A stretch of 64,000 nucleotides of DNA, from assembly GCF_004297105.1 (NCBI RefSeq), contig NZ_SCVE01000017.1:1-64000 (forward strand). Reading direction: 5' to 3'. A model generated the notes under the pieces. That model was not told the DNA's origin. It made no database searches and saw only the letters and a list, made by a program, of their open reading frames with translations. Positions 43,338 to 51,630 of this stretch are shown one piece after another (within the stretch, counting starts at the first letter, position 1; each line of letters starts with the position of its first letter). A program made the position numbers and the translations under genes. Source of the stretch: Herbiconiux sp. Its GTDB lineage: Bacteria > Actinomycetota > Actinomycetes > Actinomycetales > Microbacteriaceae.

Positions 43338-43822
43338 GGGTTGCCACATGTTGTGGCAACCCGCGCGGAGGTGCCACAAGAGGTGGCAACTCGGTGGGCG
43401 GGGCCTGTGGGGCTTCCCGTCGAGTTGCCACTAGTTGTTGGCTGGAGCTTCGTTTCCCACAAGATGTGGCAACCCGCGCGGAGGTGCCACAGGAGGTGGC
43501 AACTCGGTGTGCGGGCCTGTGGGGCTACCTGTCGAGTTGCCACTTGTTGTTGGCTGGAGCTTCGGGTTGCCACTTGTTGTGGCAACCCGCATGGAGGTGC
43601 CACAAGAGGTGACAACTCGGTGGGCGGGGCCTGTGGGGCTTCCCGTCGAGTTGCCACTAGTTGTTGGCTGGAGCTTCGGGTTTGCCACAAGATGTGGCAA
43701 ACCGCGCGGAGGTGCCACAAGAGGTGGCAACTCGGTGGGCGGGGCCTGTGGGGCTACCTGTCGAGTTGCCACTAGTTGTTGGCTGGAGCCTCGGGTTGCC
43801 ACAAGATGTGGCAACCCGAGGG
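43338..43822. repeat. About 114-bp tandem repeat array with TTGCCACA dyads (cluster B)
   Basis: Cores TTGCCACA-N3-TGTGGCAA or close variants begin at 43341, 43454, 43567, 43682 and 43796, a period of 113-115 bases. Each unit also holds a TGCCAC-aagag-GTGGCA palindrome and a decayed TTGCCAC half-site followed by a constant TTGGCTGGAGC. That makes four full units plus a terminal core. The 518-base gap lies between the 3' ends of the response regulator and the secreted His-rich protein. The unit is not a CRISPR repeat: there are no unique spacers. Confidence 0.92.
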
Positions 43823-43826
43823 AGGG

Positions 43827-44354
43827 CTACCGGTGGTTCGGGCCGTCGTCGTGGCCGCCGCGGCCGGAGTCGCTGGAGCCCGAGTCGCTTCCGCCTCCGC
43901 GGTGGCCCGAGTCATCGGTGCCGGTGTGGTGGCCCGAATCGTCGGTGGCCGTGTGGTGGCCTGAGTCGTCGGTGCCGGATGCATCCCGGCCGGTCCCGGC
44001 GCCGGGGTTGTCGTCGGGGTGCGGGTTGTCGTCCACCCCCGGGGCCGGGGGTGCCACCGGGGTGGGGCCGCCCGATGGCGCCACAGGCGCCGGCGCCGGC
44101 GCTGCAGGGGCTGCCGGATCGGTGGGGGCCGAGGGCAGAGGGGTCGGAGTCGCGGAGGCGTCGTCGTTGCCGGGTCGGAGTCCGCCCTTGTCGTCGACGA
44201 CCGACGGAACCGGCGACGGCGTGCTCGACGAGCTGCCGGATGCGGGGAACGATGCAGCGGTTGCAGCGGCCACGCCCGCCCCGCCTGCCAGTACGACGGC
44301 GGCCACGGCGGCGGTGACGAGGACCTTGGATCGGGTTGTGCGGAGAACGGACAT
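43827..44354 (-). CDS. Secreted Ser/Pro/Gly/His-rich protein
   Basis: This 175-residue protein has an N-terminal hydrophobic helix (VLVTAAVAAVVLAGGAGVAA) acting as a signal or anchor. A long Pro/Ser/Ala low-complexity region follows. The C-terminus has repeats of the type DDSGHHT(A/G)T, rich in Asp, His and Gly. ATG 44354 is preferred because AAGGG is correctly spaced; another ATG lies 6 bases upstream. The His/Asp repeats could bind metal ions, an inference from composition only. No folded domain is seen. It is a neighbour and probable paralogue of the next gene. Confidence 0.65.
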   Translation of the reverse strand: MSVLRTTRSKVLVTAAVAAVVLAGGAGVAAATAASFPASGSSSSTPSPVPSVVDDKGGLRPGNDDASATPTPLPSAPTDPAAPAAPAPAPVAPSGGPTPVAPPAPGVDDNPHPDDNPGAGTGRDASGTDDSGHHTATDDSGHHTGTDDSGHRGGGSDSGSSDSGRGGHDDGPNHR

Positions 44355-44487
44355 GATCATCCCTTGTTCGGGGCCGCACGCGCGGCGGCCGGTGATCGGC
44401 GGAATGCCTTGGATCAACCGTCCGTCCTGGCTCTAAGACCACGGGAAGCCCCGGATGAGAGGTCTCTTAGGCGGGAGGGGACGCGAC

Positions 44488-44859
44488 TCAGTCGTGCCCG
44501 CTGCCCCCGCTGGTGCCCGATCCTCCGCTCGAGCCGCTGCCGCCCGATCCGCTTCCGCCCCCGCGATCGCCGCCGTGGTCGTCGACCGGCACCGGCGTCG
44601 GCGCGGGCACCTCGACGGGCCCGGCGGGCGTGGGCACCCCCGTCGGCTCGCCCGTGGCCGGTGGCGTCGGCGCCCCGGAGGTGGTGGGGGCGGTGGCTCC
44701 CGGCGACAGGATCACCGCGGGCACACCCACGGGCTGCCCCGCCTCATCCGGAACCGAACCGGCCGCGAGGAGCGCTCCTCCCGTCACCACGACGGCGGCG
44801 ACCGCTGCGACAGCCCCGGCGGCGAGCCACCAGCGGCGCTTCGGAGTGGGCGAATCCAT
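44488..44859 (-). CDS. Secreted/anchored Gly-Ser-Pro-rich protein
   Basis: This 123-residue protein has a basic N-terminus (PKRRWW), one hydrophobic helix (LAAGAVAAVAAVVVTGGALL), a Pro/Thr/Gly linker and a C-terminal Gly-Ser repeat (GGSGSGGSGSSGG-type). It shares this architecture with the gene 130 bases downstream. The ATG at 44859 puts the helix at the expected position; ATG 44907 would add 16 residues. The function is unknown. Both genes show strongly biased, repeat-prone DNA. Confidence 0.6.
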   Translation of the reverse strand: MDSPTPKRRWWLAAGAVAAVAAVVVTGGALLAAGSVPDEAGQPVGVPAVILSPGATAPTTSGAPTPPATGEPTGVPTPAGPVEVPAPTPVPVDDHGGDRGGGSGSGGSGSSGGSGTSGGSGHD

Positions 44860-44955
44860 CGTCGTGTGCCGTTCTCTCGTCGTCCGCGTCTCGGACCGTG
44901 CATCCATTCTGCGCCGCCACGCCGCCTGAATGAGTGCCGCCTGATGAGAAAGCTC

Positions 44956-45993
44956 TTAGACGGATGCCGCCCGCTCCGACCCGCGCAGCACCAGACGCGT
45001 GGGCAGAACCGTCACGGCGGGTTCGGGAGCCGTGCCCGCGATACGGGCGAGCACCGCTTCGGCGGCGGCCTCGCCCATGCGCACCACGTCCTGCGCCACC
45101 ACGGCGATCGCGGGGCGCACGAGCGTGGCCGACTCGAAGTCGTCGAAGCCGATCAACGGCAGGCGCTCGCCCGCGCGGGTGAAGGCCTCGATCGCACCGA
45201 TCGATGACCGGTTGTTGGCCGCGAACACCGCATCGACGCGTCCCTCGCCGAGCAGCGAGCCCACGACGGATGCCGCTTCCGCCGCCGTGTGGGCGGTCGT
45301 GACCACGAGACGGTCGTCGTCGTCGCTCGGTGCGAGTGCTCTCCGGTAGCCCGCGAGCCGCTCGCGCATCGTGTAGAGCTCGAGCGAGTCGCCGAGGAAG
45401 AGCACGTTCCGGGCACCCTGCCGCACGAGCTCTCGGGTGGCCGCCTCGGCCCCGCCGGCGTTGTCGGCCAGGATCGTGTCGGCGCGGACCGCCGTCTCGG
45501 CGTCCGAAGTCGCTTCGCCCTCCTGCAACGGGCGGTCGATCGCCACGAGCGGCACCACGGAGGCGGACGGCGCGGCCCACCCACCCGTGTCCTGGCGCGG
45601 CGGCACCACGATCAAGCCGTCGACGCGCTGCGCGATGAGCCGGTCGACGAGGAGCCGGTGGCGTGCCGCATCCTCCTCCGAACTCACGGTCATGAGCAGG
45701 TAGCCGTTGGCGCTGCACACCCGCTCGACCGAGCGCGCGATCACCGACCAGTAGGGGTTCGCGAGATCGCTGATCACGAGCCCGATCACCTTCGCCGATC
45801 GCCCGGGCCGGATGCTCGCCGCCGCCAGGTTGTGCCGGTAGCCGAGCGAGACGATGGCATCGCGGATGCGCGCGGACAGCTCGGGGTCGATGTTCGTGGC
45901 GCCGTTCACGTGGCGTGACACAGTCTTGAGGCTCACGCCGGCTGCGGCGGCGACATCCTTCATCGTGGGCGGGCGAGAGGACATGTCGATCAT
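44956..45993 (-). CDS. LacI-family transcriptional regulator 1
   Basis: This 345-residue repressor has the HTH and hinge helix at residues 10-60 (MKDVAAAAGVSLKTVSRHVN) and a periplasmic-binding-protein-like sugar domain (about 70-340). ATG 45993 or 45984 could be the start; neither has a clear ribosome site. It lies downstream of the PfkB kinase on the same strand (94-base gap) and probably controls the kinase/aldolase/dehydrogenase units through AGACAACGTTGTCT at 47223-47236. Confidence 0.9.
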   Translation of the reverse strand: MIDMSSRPPTMKDVAAAAGVSLKTVSRHVNGATNIDPELSARIRDAIVSLGYRHNLAAASIRPGRSAKVIGLVISDLANPYWSVIARSVERVCSANGYLLMTVSSEEDAARHRLLVDRLIAQRVDGLIVVPPRQDTGGWAAPSASVVPLVAIDRPLQEGEATSDAETAVRADTILADNAGGAEAATRELVRQGARNVLFLGDSLELYTMRERLAGYRRALAPSDDDDRLVVTTAHTAAEAASVVGSLLGEGRVDAVFAANNRSSIGAIEAFTRAGERLPLIGFDDFESATLVRPAIAVVAQDVVRMGEAAAEAVLARIAGTAPEPAVTVLPTRLVLRGSERAASV

Positions 45994-46087
45994 TGTGGCC
46001 GTCGCCGTGACGTCCTGGCCGAAGGCTGGCCGAAGGGACTGCTGAGAGCTCGCGGTTCTCCGCGACGCCGGCCACCGAGCAGAAGCA

Positions 46088-47164
46088 TCAGGCCTCCGCG
46101 AAGATCCCGGCCGCCAGAGGGAGGATGTCCGCCATCACCTCCGGGGTGGGGCGGCGGCCCGAGATGATGGCGGCGGCCGACGCGGATGCCACGTGCGCGG
46201 CCACCGTGGGCGACACCCCGTGCGAGAGCGCGAAGAGCAGCCCGGCGGTCGAGGCGTCGCCGGCGCCGTTGGTGGTGGCCACCCGCTCGAGCGGGAAGGG
46301 GCGCACGCGCAGGGAGATGTCGGCCCATTCCGCGGCGAGGGGGGCGAGCATCCGTCCCCCTCGGGAGAGGCGTTCAGCGCCCGCGGTGCGCAGGAGGAGG
46401 CCTTCGGAGCCCGCCGAGATCGCCACGACCGCAGCGCCCCAGGCCAGGAGCAGCTCGGCGTACTCGGCGGCGGCGCGTGCCGGCGGCATGGCGGCGACGT
46501 CGAATCCGGGTATGTCGCCGTGCCCCAGCACCGATCCGCCGAGGGCCGAGGTGAGGTCGTCGAGACTCGGGCTGATCACGTCGACGAACGGGAGGGTGCG
46601 CTGCAGGATGCCGGCCCAGTCGAGAGCTCCGACATCCGAGTCGGGGTCGACCACCGCGAGGTCGAGGGAGGTCGTCGCGCCCGCATCCCGCGCGCGGCGG
46701 AGCACGTTCTCGAGGGGCGCGCCGCCGTCGGCGACGATGCCCGGGAGGAGCGGCGGATAGCCGAGGTGCAGCAGGTCGGCGTCGCCGGTGTCGAGGTGCT
46801 CGCCCGTGAAGACGCTGTTGGCGCCGGTGTGGTGCCAGAAGGTGCGGTCGTGACCGGCGGGCTCGAGCACGAGGCTGTAGGAGGTGGCGAGCTGCGGAGA
46901 GATGTGCAGGTCGGCGCTGAGGCCCGGGTAGCGGGCGATGGTGTCGGCCACGATGCGGCCGAGCTCGTCGTCGCCGACGGTGGAGTGCACGCTGAGGGTG
47001 GCGCCGAGGTCGGCGAGGGCTGTGCCGGTGTTGGCCACGCAGCCGCCGAGCTTGATGCCGAGCGGGCCGATGCCGATGAGGCGGCCCGGGTCGAGGCGGG
47101 CGCCGGGGCCGAGTTCGGGGGTCAGGTCGAGGCAGATGTGTCCCGCCACCACGATGCGCGTCAC
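46088..47164 (-). CDS. PfkB-family carbohydrate kinase
   Basis: This 358-residue ribokinase-type enzyme shows an N-terminal GxxG region (GIKLGGCVANTGTALADLG, near residues 36-54). The catalytic TTNGAGDASTAGLLFAL lies near residue 300 with Asp as general base and the GAGD anion hole. It should phosphorylate a sugar or sugar acid with ATP. GTG 47164 has GAGGAG (about 47180-47175, minus strand) at proper spacing. The gene is divergent from a class I aldolase with a palindromic operator between them, so the kinase product may feed the aldolase. Confidence 0.88.
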   Translation of the reverse strand: MTRIVVAGHICLDLTPELGPGARLDPGRLIGIGPLGIKLGGCVANTGTALADLGATLSVHSTVGDDELGRIVADTIARYPGLSADLHISPQLATSYSLVLEPAGHDRTFWHHTGANSVFTGEHLDTGDADLLHLGYPPLLPGIVADGGAPLENVLRRARDAGATTSLDLAVVDPDSDVGALDWAGILQRTLPFVDVISPSLDDLTSALGGSVLGHGDIPGFDVAAMPPARAAAEYAELLLAWGAAVVAISAGSEGLLLRTAGAERLSRGGRMLAPLAAEWADISLRVRPFPLERVATTNGAGDASTAGLLFALSHGVSPTVAAHVASASAAAIISGRRPTPEVMADILPLAAGIFAEA

Positions 47165-47222
47165 GACAAGGTCTCCTCTGTGGAATCGAAGGTCTGTGAA
47201 ATCGAAGCCGGGGATTCCGGCT

Positions 47223-47236
47223 AGACAACGTTGTCT
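47223..47236. promoter_or_regulatory. LacI-type operator (ACAACGTTGT class)
   Basis: AGACAACGTTGTCT is a perfect 14-bp palindrome with the central CG typical of LacI-family sites. It lies between the divergent PfkB kinase and aldolase genes. Near-identical cores occur at 55357-55369 and 55436-55449. Confidence 0.8.
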
Positions 47237-47350
47237 CACTGGTATTACTGTGGCACATCGAGAGGGGTTCAGGAAACCCCGGAGCGGAATCCATCACCTC
47301 CGCGTTTGTCAGTCCGTGCCCGACCCCGTCACCACTCAGGAGCATCCGCA

Positions 47351-48217
47351 ATGACGTTGTACCGCCTCAACCGCCTTTTCAATCCCACGTCCGGCCGGGC
47401 CCTCGACGTCGCCGTCGACCACGGATTCTTCGGGGAGCGCTCGTTCATCACGGGCATCGAGAACATGGACAAGGTGGTGCGCACCCTGGTCGAGGCCGGC
47501 CCCGATGCGGTTCAGCTCACCCTCGGGCAGGCTCGTCGCCTGCAGAGCTACCCCGGCAAGCAGAAGCCGGGTCTCGTTCTGCGCACCGACATCGCCAACG
47601 TCTACAACAACCCGCTCGACTCGGTGGTCTACAGCCACCACGTGCCGCACGCCGTCGAAGAGGCCGTGCGCCTCGACGCCGTGGCGCTCTGCGTGAACCT
47701 CATGGACCTGCCGGGTCACCCTGAGGTGCGGGAGGCCAACATCCGCTCGATCATGGCGCTGCGCAAGGAGGCCACACGCTACGGCATGCCCCTCATGGTG
47801 GAGCCGCTCGTGATGCAGGACAACGAGAAGGCGGGCGGTGGCTACATGGTGAACGGCGACATCGACAAGATCGTCACGCTCGTGCGCCAGGGCGTCGAAC
47901 TCGGCGCCGACCTCATCAAGAGCGATCCGAGTGACGACATCAGCGAGTACGGCCGCGTGATCGAGGTCGCAGGCGACATCCCGGTGCTCGTCCGCGGCGG
48001 CGGACGTGTCGACGACCGCACGCTGCTCGAGCGCACGGTCGCGGTGCTGGATGCGGGCGCCAAGGGCATCGTGTACGGCCGCAATGTGGTGCAGCACGAG
48101 AACCCGGCCGGCATCACGGCCGCCCTGATGGCGGTGCTGCACGATGGCGCCGATGTCGACCAGGCCCTCACGATCCTCGCCGAGTCGGATGCAGCCCGTG
48201 CGGAGGTCTCCGCATGA
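47351..48217 (+). CDS. Class I fructose-bisphosphate/DeoC-type aldolase
   Basis: This 288-residue TIM-barrel Schiff-base aldolase is of the FbaB/LsrF kind. It has an N-terminal LDVAVDHGFF (near residue 20), a central VNLMDLPGHPEVREANI, a Lys-bearing LGADLIKSDPSDD (near 197, likely Schiff-base Lys) and the phosphate-binding end VLVRGGGRVD and GIVYGRNV. It should cleave a phosphorylated ketose or sugar acid. The stop overlaps the Gfo/Idh dehydrogenase start (ATGA). It is divergent from the PfkB kinase. Confidence 0.85.
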   Translation: MTLYRLNRLFNPTSGRALDVAVDHGFFGERSFITGIENMDKVVRTLVEAGPDAVQLTLGQARRLQSYPGKQKPGLVLRTDIANVYNNPLDSVVYSHHVPHAVEEAVRLDAVALCVNLMDLPGHPEVREANIRSIMALRKEATRYGMPLMVEPLVMQDNEKAGGGYMVNGDIDKIVTLVRQGVELGADLIKSDPSDDISEYGRVIEVAGDIPVLVRGGGRVDDRTLLERTVAVLDAGAKGIVYGRNVVQHENPAGITAALMAVLHDGADVDQALTILAESDAARAEVSA

Positions 48218-49404
48218 GCGCCGCCCCCGCATCCGGTACCACCCTCGCTGCACCCGCGAAGGCCGAGACCGTCAACGTCGCCATCATCGGCGGCGGACTG
48301 ATGGGACGCGAGATCGCGGCCGCCATCCAGCGCTGGCCCGCCCTCATCGACCACCCGGTGCGCCCCCGCCTCACCGCGGTGTGCGACATCAACCCCGCCG
48401 CTCTCGAGTGGTTCGACGAGATCGACACCGTGGTCACGAAGACCACCGACTACGCCGACCTCCTCACCGACGACAGCGTCGACGTGATCTACGTGGCCGT
48501 GCGCCACGACCTGCACGAGAAGATCTACAGCGACGTGATCGCCGCCGGCAAGAGTCTGCTGGCCGAGAAGCCGTTCGGCATCGACTCGGCGGCGGCGCAA
48601 GCCGTTCTCGGGGTCATGGCCGAGCATCCGGAGTCGTTCGTGCGCTGCTCGAGCGAGATGCCGTTCTTCCCCGGTGCGCAACTGGCCATCGACTACGTGA
48701 AGTCGGGCGCGCTCGGCACGATCGTGGAGGCGCGCAACAGCTTCCTGCACTCGAGCGACATCGATGTGAACAAGCCCATCAACTGGAAGCGCCAGACCCA
48801 GTTCTGCGGTGAGGCCGGCGTTCTCAACGACCTCGGCATGCATACCTGGCACGTGCCGCTACGCCTCGGCTGGAAGCCGGAGTCGGTCTACGGCGTGCTG
48901 CAGAACATCGTGCCGACGCGGCCGGGGCCGGATGGCACTCCCGTGCCGTGCGACACCTGGGACAACGCCGTGCTGCACGCCTGGTCGCGCCACGAGGGCG
49001 TCGCCTTCCCGCTCACGATCGAGACCAAGCGCATCGACCCGGGCCAGAAGAACACGTGGGAGTTCGAAGCCCTCGGGCTCGACGGTGGAGTGCGTTTCAG
49101 CACGAAGAACCCGAAGTCGGTCGAGGTGTTCACCTGGGCGGTCATTCCCGGTGGCGGACGCGAGCAGATCTGGCAGCAGATCGATGCGGGCAGCCAGTCG
49201 GTGTGGCCCACCGTGACCGGGCCGAACTTCGAGTCGGGCTTCTCCGACTCGATCCTGCAGATGTGGGCGGTGTTCCTGGCCGAGCGGCACGGTTCTCTCG
49301 GAGACCGCTTCGGCGCTGCACGCCCCGAGGAGGCGGCGCTCACGCACGAGATCTACCGGGCCGCCATCCTCTCGAACGAGGAGCACCGCGCGGTCGCCCT
49401 GTAG
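48214..49404 (+). CDS. Gfo/Idh/MocA-family dehydrogenase
   Basis: This 396-residue NAD(P)-dependent oxidoreductase has the Rossmann motif VAIIGGGLMGREIAAAI (near residues 22-38) and the family EKP motif in LLAEKPFGID (near 112). A C-terminal alpha/beta substrate domain follows, with NDLGMHTWHVPL (GxHxxD-like, near 210). It probably oxidises a sugar, polyol or sugar acid before kinase and aldolase steps. It is translationally coupled to the aldolase. It is followed by a repeat-bearing gap and a converging LacI gene. Confidence 0.88.
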   Translation: MSAAPASGTTLAAPAKAETVNVAIIGGGLMGREIAAAIQRWPALIDHPVRPRLTAVCDINPAALEWFDEIDTVVTKTTDYADLLTDDSVDVIYVAVRHDLHEKIYSDVIAAGKSLLAEKPFGIDSAAAQAVLGVMAEHPESFVRCSSEMPFFPGAQLAIDYVKSGALGTIVEARNSFLHSSDIDVNKPINWKRQTQFCGEAGVLNDLGMHTWHVPLRLGWKPESVYGVLQNIVPTRPGPDGTPVPCDTWDNAVLHAWSRHEGVAFPLTIETKRIDPGQKNTWEFEALGLDGGVRFSTKNPKSVEVFTWAVIPGGGREQIWQQIDAGSQSVWPTVTGPNFESGFSDSILQMWAVFLAERHGSLGDRFGAARPEEAALTHEIYRAAILSNEEHRAVAL

Positions 49405-49439
49405 CCCGCCCGCTCCCGCTCCCCGGTGCGTGTCGTGCG

Positions 49440-49566
49440 ACATCCGTCAGTATTTGCGCGTTGTTGCCTGTTTTCGCGCCAAAACTGACGGATGTGCGGT
49501 GGGTGCTGTGCGAGATCCGTCAGTATTTGCGCGTTGTTGCCTGTTTTCGAACAAAAAGTGACGGAT
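49440..49566. repeat. Two tandem imperfect palindromes, 73-bp period
   Basis: Copy 1 has arms ACATCCGTCAGT (49440-49451) and ACTGACGGATGT (49484-49495), extendable with few mismatches through TTTGCGCG/CGCGCCAAAA to about 21 bp. Copy 2 starts 73 bases later (ATCCGTCA 49515-49522, TGACGGAT 49559-49566) with a decayed right arm. The loop TTGTTGCCTGTTTTCG is conserved. It lies between converging genes, so it may act as a terminator or be a REP-like element. Confidence 0.85.
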
Positions 49567-49597
49567 GTGCGGCGCCGGCGAGCGGGCGGGCGCGCGC

Positions 49598-50578
49598 TCA
49601 GACCGGGGTGCGACAGGACTCGCGCTCGATGAGGGTCACGGGCAGCACGGTGCGGCGGCGCAGCCGGCGCTCGGGGTGCGCGGCGCGCTCCACCAGCCGT
49701 TCGGCAGCGAGCCGCCCGAGGGCCGCGGGGTCGTGCGCCACCACCGTGATCGACGGCGTCAGCACATCCGCCAGCGGGAAGTCGCCGAAGCCCACCAGGG
49801 GGAGCGGATGCGCCTTCAGCGCCGGCACCGCGGCCATCGTGCAGCGGGCGTCCGCCGAGAAGACGGCCGTCGCACCGTCGGGTCGGGCGAGCGCCTCCAG
49901 CGCCGCGGCGGCAACGGGCCGCGTGGTCGCTCCGAAGTGCACCAGCGAGGCATCGAACGGGAGCCCCGCGTCGGCGAGCGCCGACCGGTAGCCCTCGAGC
50001 CGCTCCACGATCGTGGGAGTATCGGCCGACTCCGCCAGGAACCCGATGCGGGTGTGCCCGTGCCCGATCAGGTGGGTAGTCGCGGAGTGGGCGCCACCGC
50101 GGTCGTCGTGGATGAAGGTGTCGGCCACGAGCCGGCCCGGCGCGCGGTCGACGAAAGCGATCGGAATGCGCGCCGCCCACGGCTCGAGGTAGGCGTGGTC
50201 GGTGGTGGTGGGTGCCACCACCAGCCCCGACAGCTGGCGTCGCAGCACCGATTCGAGCACCGCCCGTTCGCGGGCCGGATCGTGCCCGAGGCTGATCACG
50301 AGGGTCGAGAGGTCTTCGGCCAGCGCCCGCTCCTCGACGGCGTTCACGATCGCGGCGAAGAACGGATCGACGATGTCGGGAACGGCCACCCCGACCACCG
50401 GGGAGCGACCCGAACGGAAGGTGGTGGCCAGCGCGTTCGGAACGTAGGCGAGCTCCTGCATCGACTCCTCGACCCGCAGTCGCGTCTCTGGAGAGACGTG
50501 CGGGTCGTCGTTGAGCACCCGCGACACGGTCTTCGGGCTCACGCCCGCCGCGACCGCGACCTCGCGCATCGTCGCCAT
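49598..50578 (-). CDS. LacI-family transcriptional regulator 2
   Basis: This 326-residue regulator has the HTH/hinge at residues 4-55 (MREVAVAAGVSPKTVSRVLN) and a sugar-binding domain in the remainder. ATG 50578 was chosen because the HTH normally starts within the first few residues; longer frames add Ser/Cys-rich nonsense. It lies downstream of the SDR gene on the same strand (104-base gap). It may recognise the paired TGACAC/GTGTCA palindromes at 51493-51531. Confidence 0.9.
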   Translation of the reverse strand: MATMREVAVAAGVSPKTVSRVLNDDPHVSPETRLRVEESMQELAYVPNALATTFRSGRSPVVGVAVPDIVDPFFAAIVNAVEERALAEDLSTLVISLGHDPARERAVLESVLRRQLSGLVVAPTTTDHAYLEPWAARIPIAFVDRAPGRLVADTFIHDDRGGAHSATTHLIGHGHTRIGFLAESADTPTIVERLEGYRSALADAGLPFDASLVHFGATTRPVAAAALEALARPDGATAVFSADARCTMAAVPALKAHPLPLVGFGDFPLADVLTPSITVVAHDPAALGRLAAERLVERAAHPERRLRRRTVLPVTLIERESCRTPV

Positions 50579-50682
50579 GTCGTCTCCAGACGGTCGTGAT
50601 GAGCAGGAACAGGAAAGAGCAGAACGACGGATGCCGCCCACCCGACGCCCCGGGCAACCGGAGCAGGCGGCATCCGGAGTCG

Positions 50683-51411
50683 TCAGCGGGCGGTGAAGCC
50701 GCCGTCGATCGGCAGCGAGACGCCCGAGATCATGCTGGCGGCGTCGCTCAGGAGGAACACGACGGGTGCCGCGATCTCGTCTTCGGTGGCCCAGCGGCCG
50801 AGCGGCATCGCCTCGAGGAAAGGACCGGCGATCTCGGGGCGACCCCAGTACCAGGCCGACATCGGGGTCATGATCACGGTCGGGTTCACGCTGTTCACGC
50901 GGATGCCGTACTGGCCGAGCTCCAGCGCCGAGACGCGGGTGATGTTGTCGAGCGCGGCCTTCGACGAGCCGTAGGAGATGTGACCCACGAGCGCCACGAG
51001 ACCGGCCTGGCTGGAGATGTTGACGATCGAGCCGCCCTTCTCCTGGCGGATCATCTCGCGCGAGGCGTACTTGGTGACGAGCAGGGAGCCGCGGGCGTTG
51101 ATGCTGATGACCTTGTCGAACACGTCGATGTCGGTGTCCATCGGGGTGGCGATCTCGCCGCCGTAGCCGCCCGAGTTCACGACACCCCAGATGTCGCGGC
51201 CCTCGATGGCGTCGCGGATGGCGTCTTCGCTCTCGAGATCGAAGGGAAGCGGGGTGGCGCCGGTCTCGGCGGCCACCTTCTCGAGCTGCTCGGCGTTGCG
51301 GCCGGCGGCGAGCACGGTGGCATTGGCCTCGACGAGGTGGCGCACGGTGGCGCCGCCGATGCCACCGGATGCGCCGGTGACGAGGATGGTGCGGCCGTTG
51401 AAGTCAGTCAT
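50683..51411 (-). CDS. SDR-family sugar/polyol dehydrogenase (xylulose reductase-like)
   Basis: This 242-residue classical SDR shows TGASGGIGGATV (cofactor motif, near residue 12), NSGG in place of NNAG, catalytic Ser in VNISSQAG and YGSSK (YxxxK, near residue 150). A final PIDGGFTAR is typical for dehydrogenase/reductases such as L-xylulose reductase. The length is standard. It is divergent from the P-loop kinase and preceded by two palindromes. A role in polyol-ketose interconversion is inferred from the neighbours. Confidence 0.85.
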   Translation of the reverse strand: MTDFNGRTILVTGASGGIGGATVRHLVEANATVLAAGRNAEQLEKVAAETGATPLPFDLESEDAIRDAIEGRDIWGVVNSGGYGGEIATPMDTDIDVFDKVISINARGSLLVTKYASREMIRQEKGGSIVNISSQAGLVALVGHISYGSSKAALDNITRVSALELGQYGIRVNSVNPTVIMTPMSAWYWGRPEIAGPFLEAMPLGRWATEDEIAAPVVFLLSDAASMISGVSLPIDGGFTAR

Positions 51412-51492
51412 GGGTTCTTCCGTTCGGATGAGGGACGGCGCAGCATCGCGGCGTCGTGGGGCGGCACCATCCTAACTGCGGAATCCCGCGGA

Positions 51493-51531
51493 TGACACCT
51501 GTGTCATGAAAATCTGTGACACCGGTGTCAC
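51493..51531. promoter_or_regulatory. Paired LacI-type operators (TGACAC class)
   Basis: TGACAC-CT-GTGTCA (51493-51506) and the perfect 16-bp palindrome GTGACACCGGTGTCAC (51516-51531) are centred 24 bases apart between the divergent SDR and kinase genes. A related half-site TGACAC follows at 51538-51543. The sequence differs from the ACAACGTTGT class, implying a different repressor. Confidence 0.75.
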
Positions 51532-51630
51532 GCAGGTTGACACGAGGCATCACGGATGCGTACCGTTGGCGCGGCGGACCGCTCTGGCCGGCCACAGCAC
51601 GGCCCGTCGATGGCGACCCAGGAGGAGAGC

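Noticed and set aside
43188-44436. Long + strand reading frames across the 114-bp repeats and the His-rich gene region
   Set aside because: They translate the repeat itself (recurrent WQ, GVR and LVVGWS segments) and run antisense to proteins with proper signal sequences; no ribosome site was seen.
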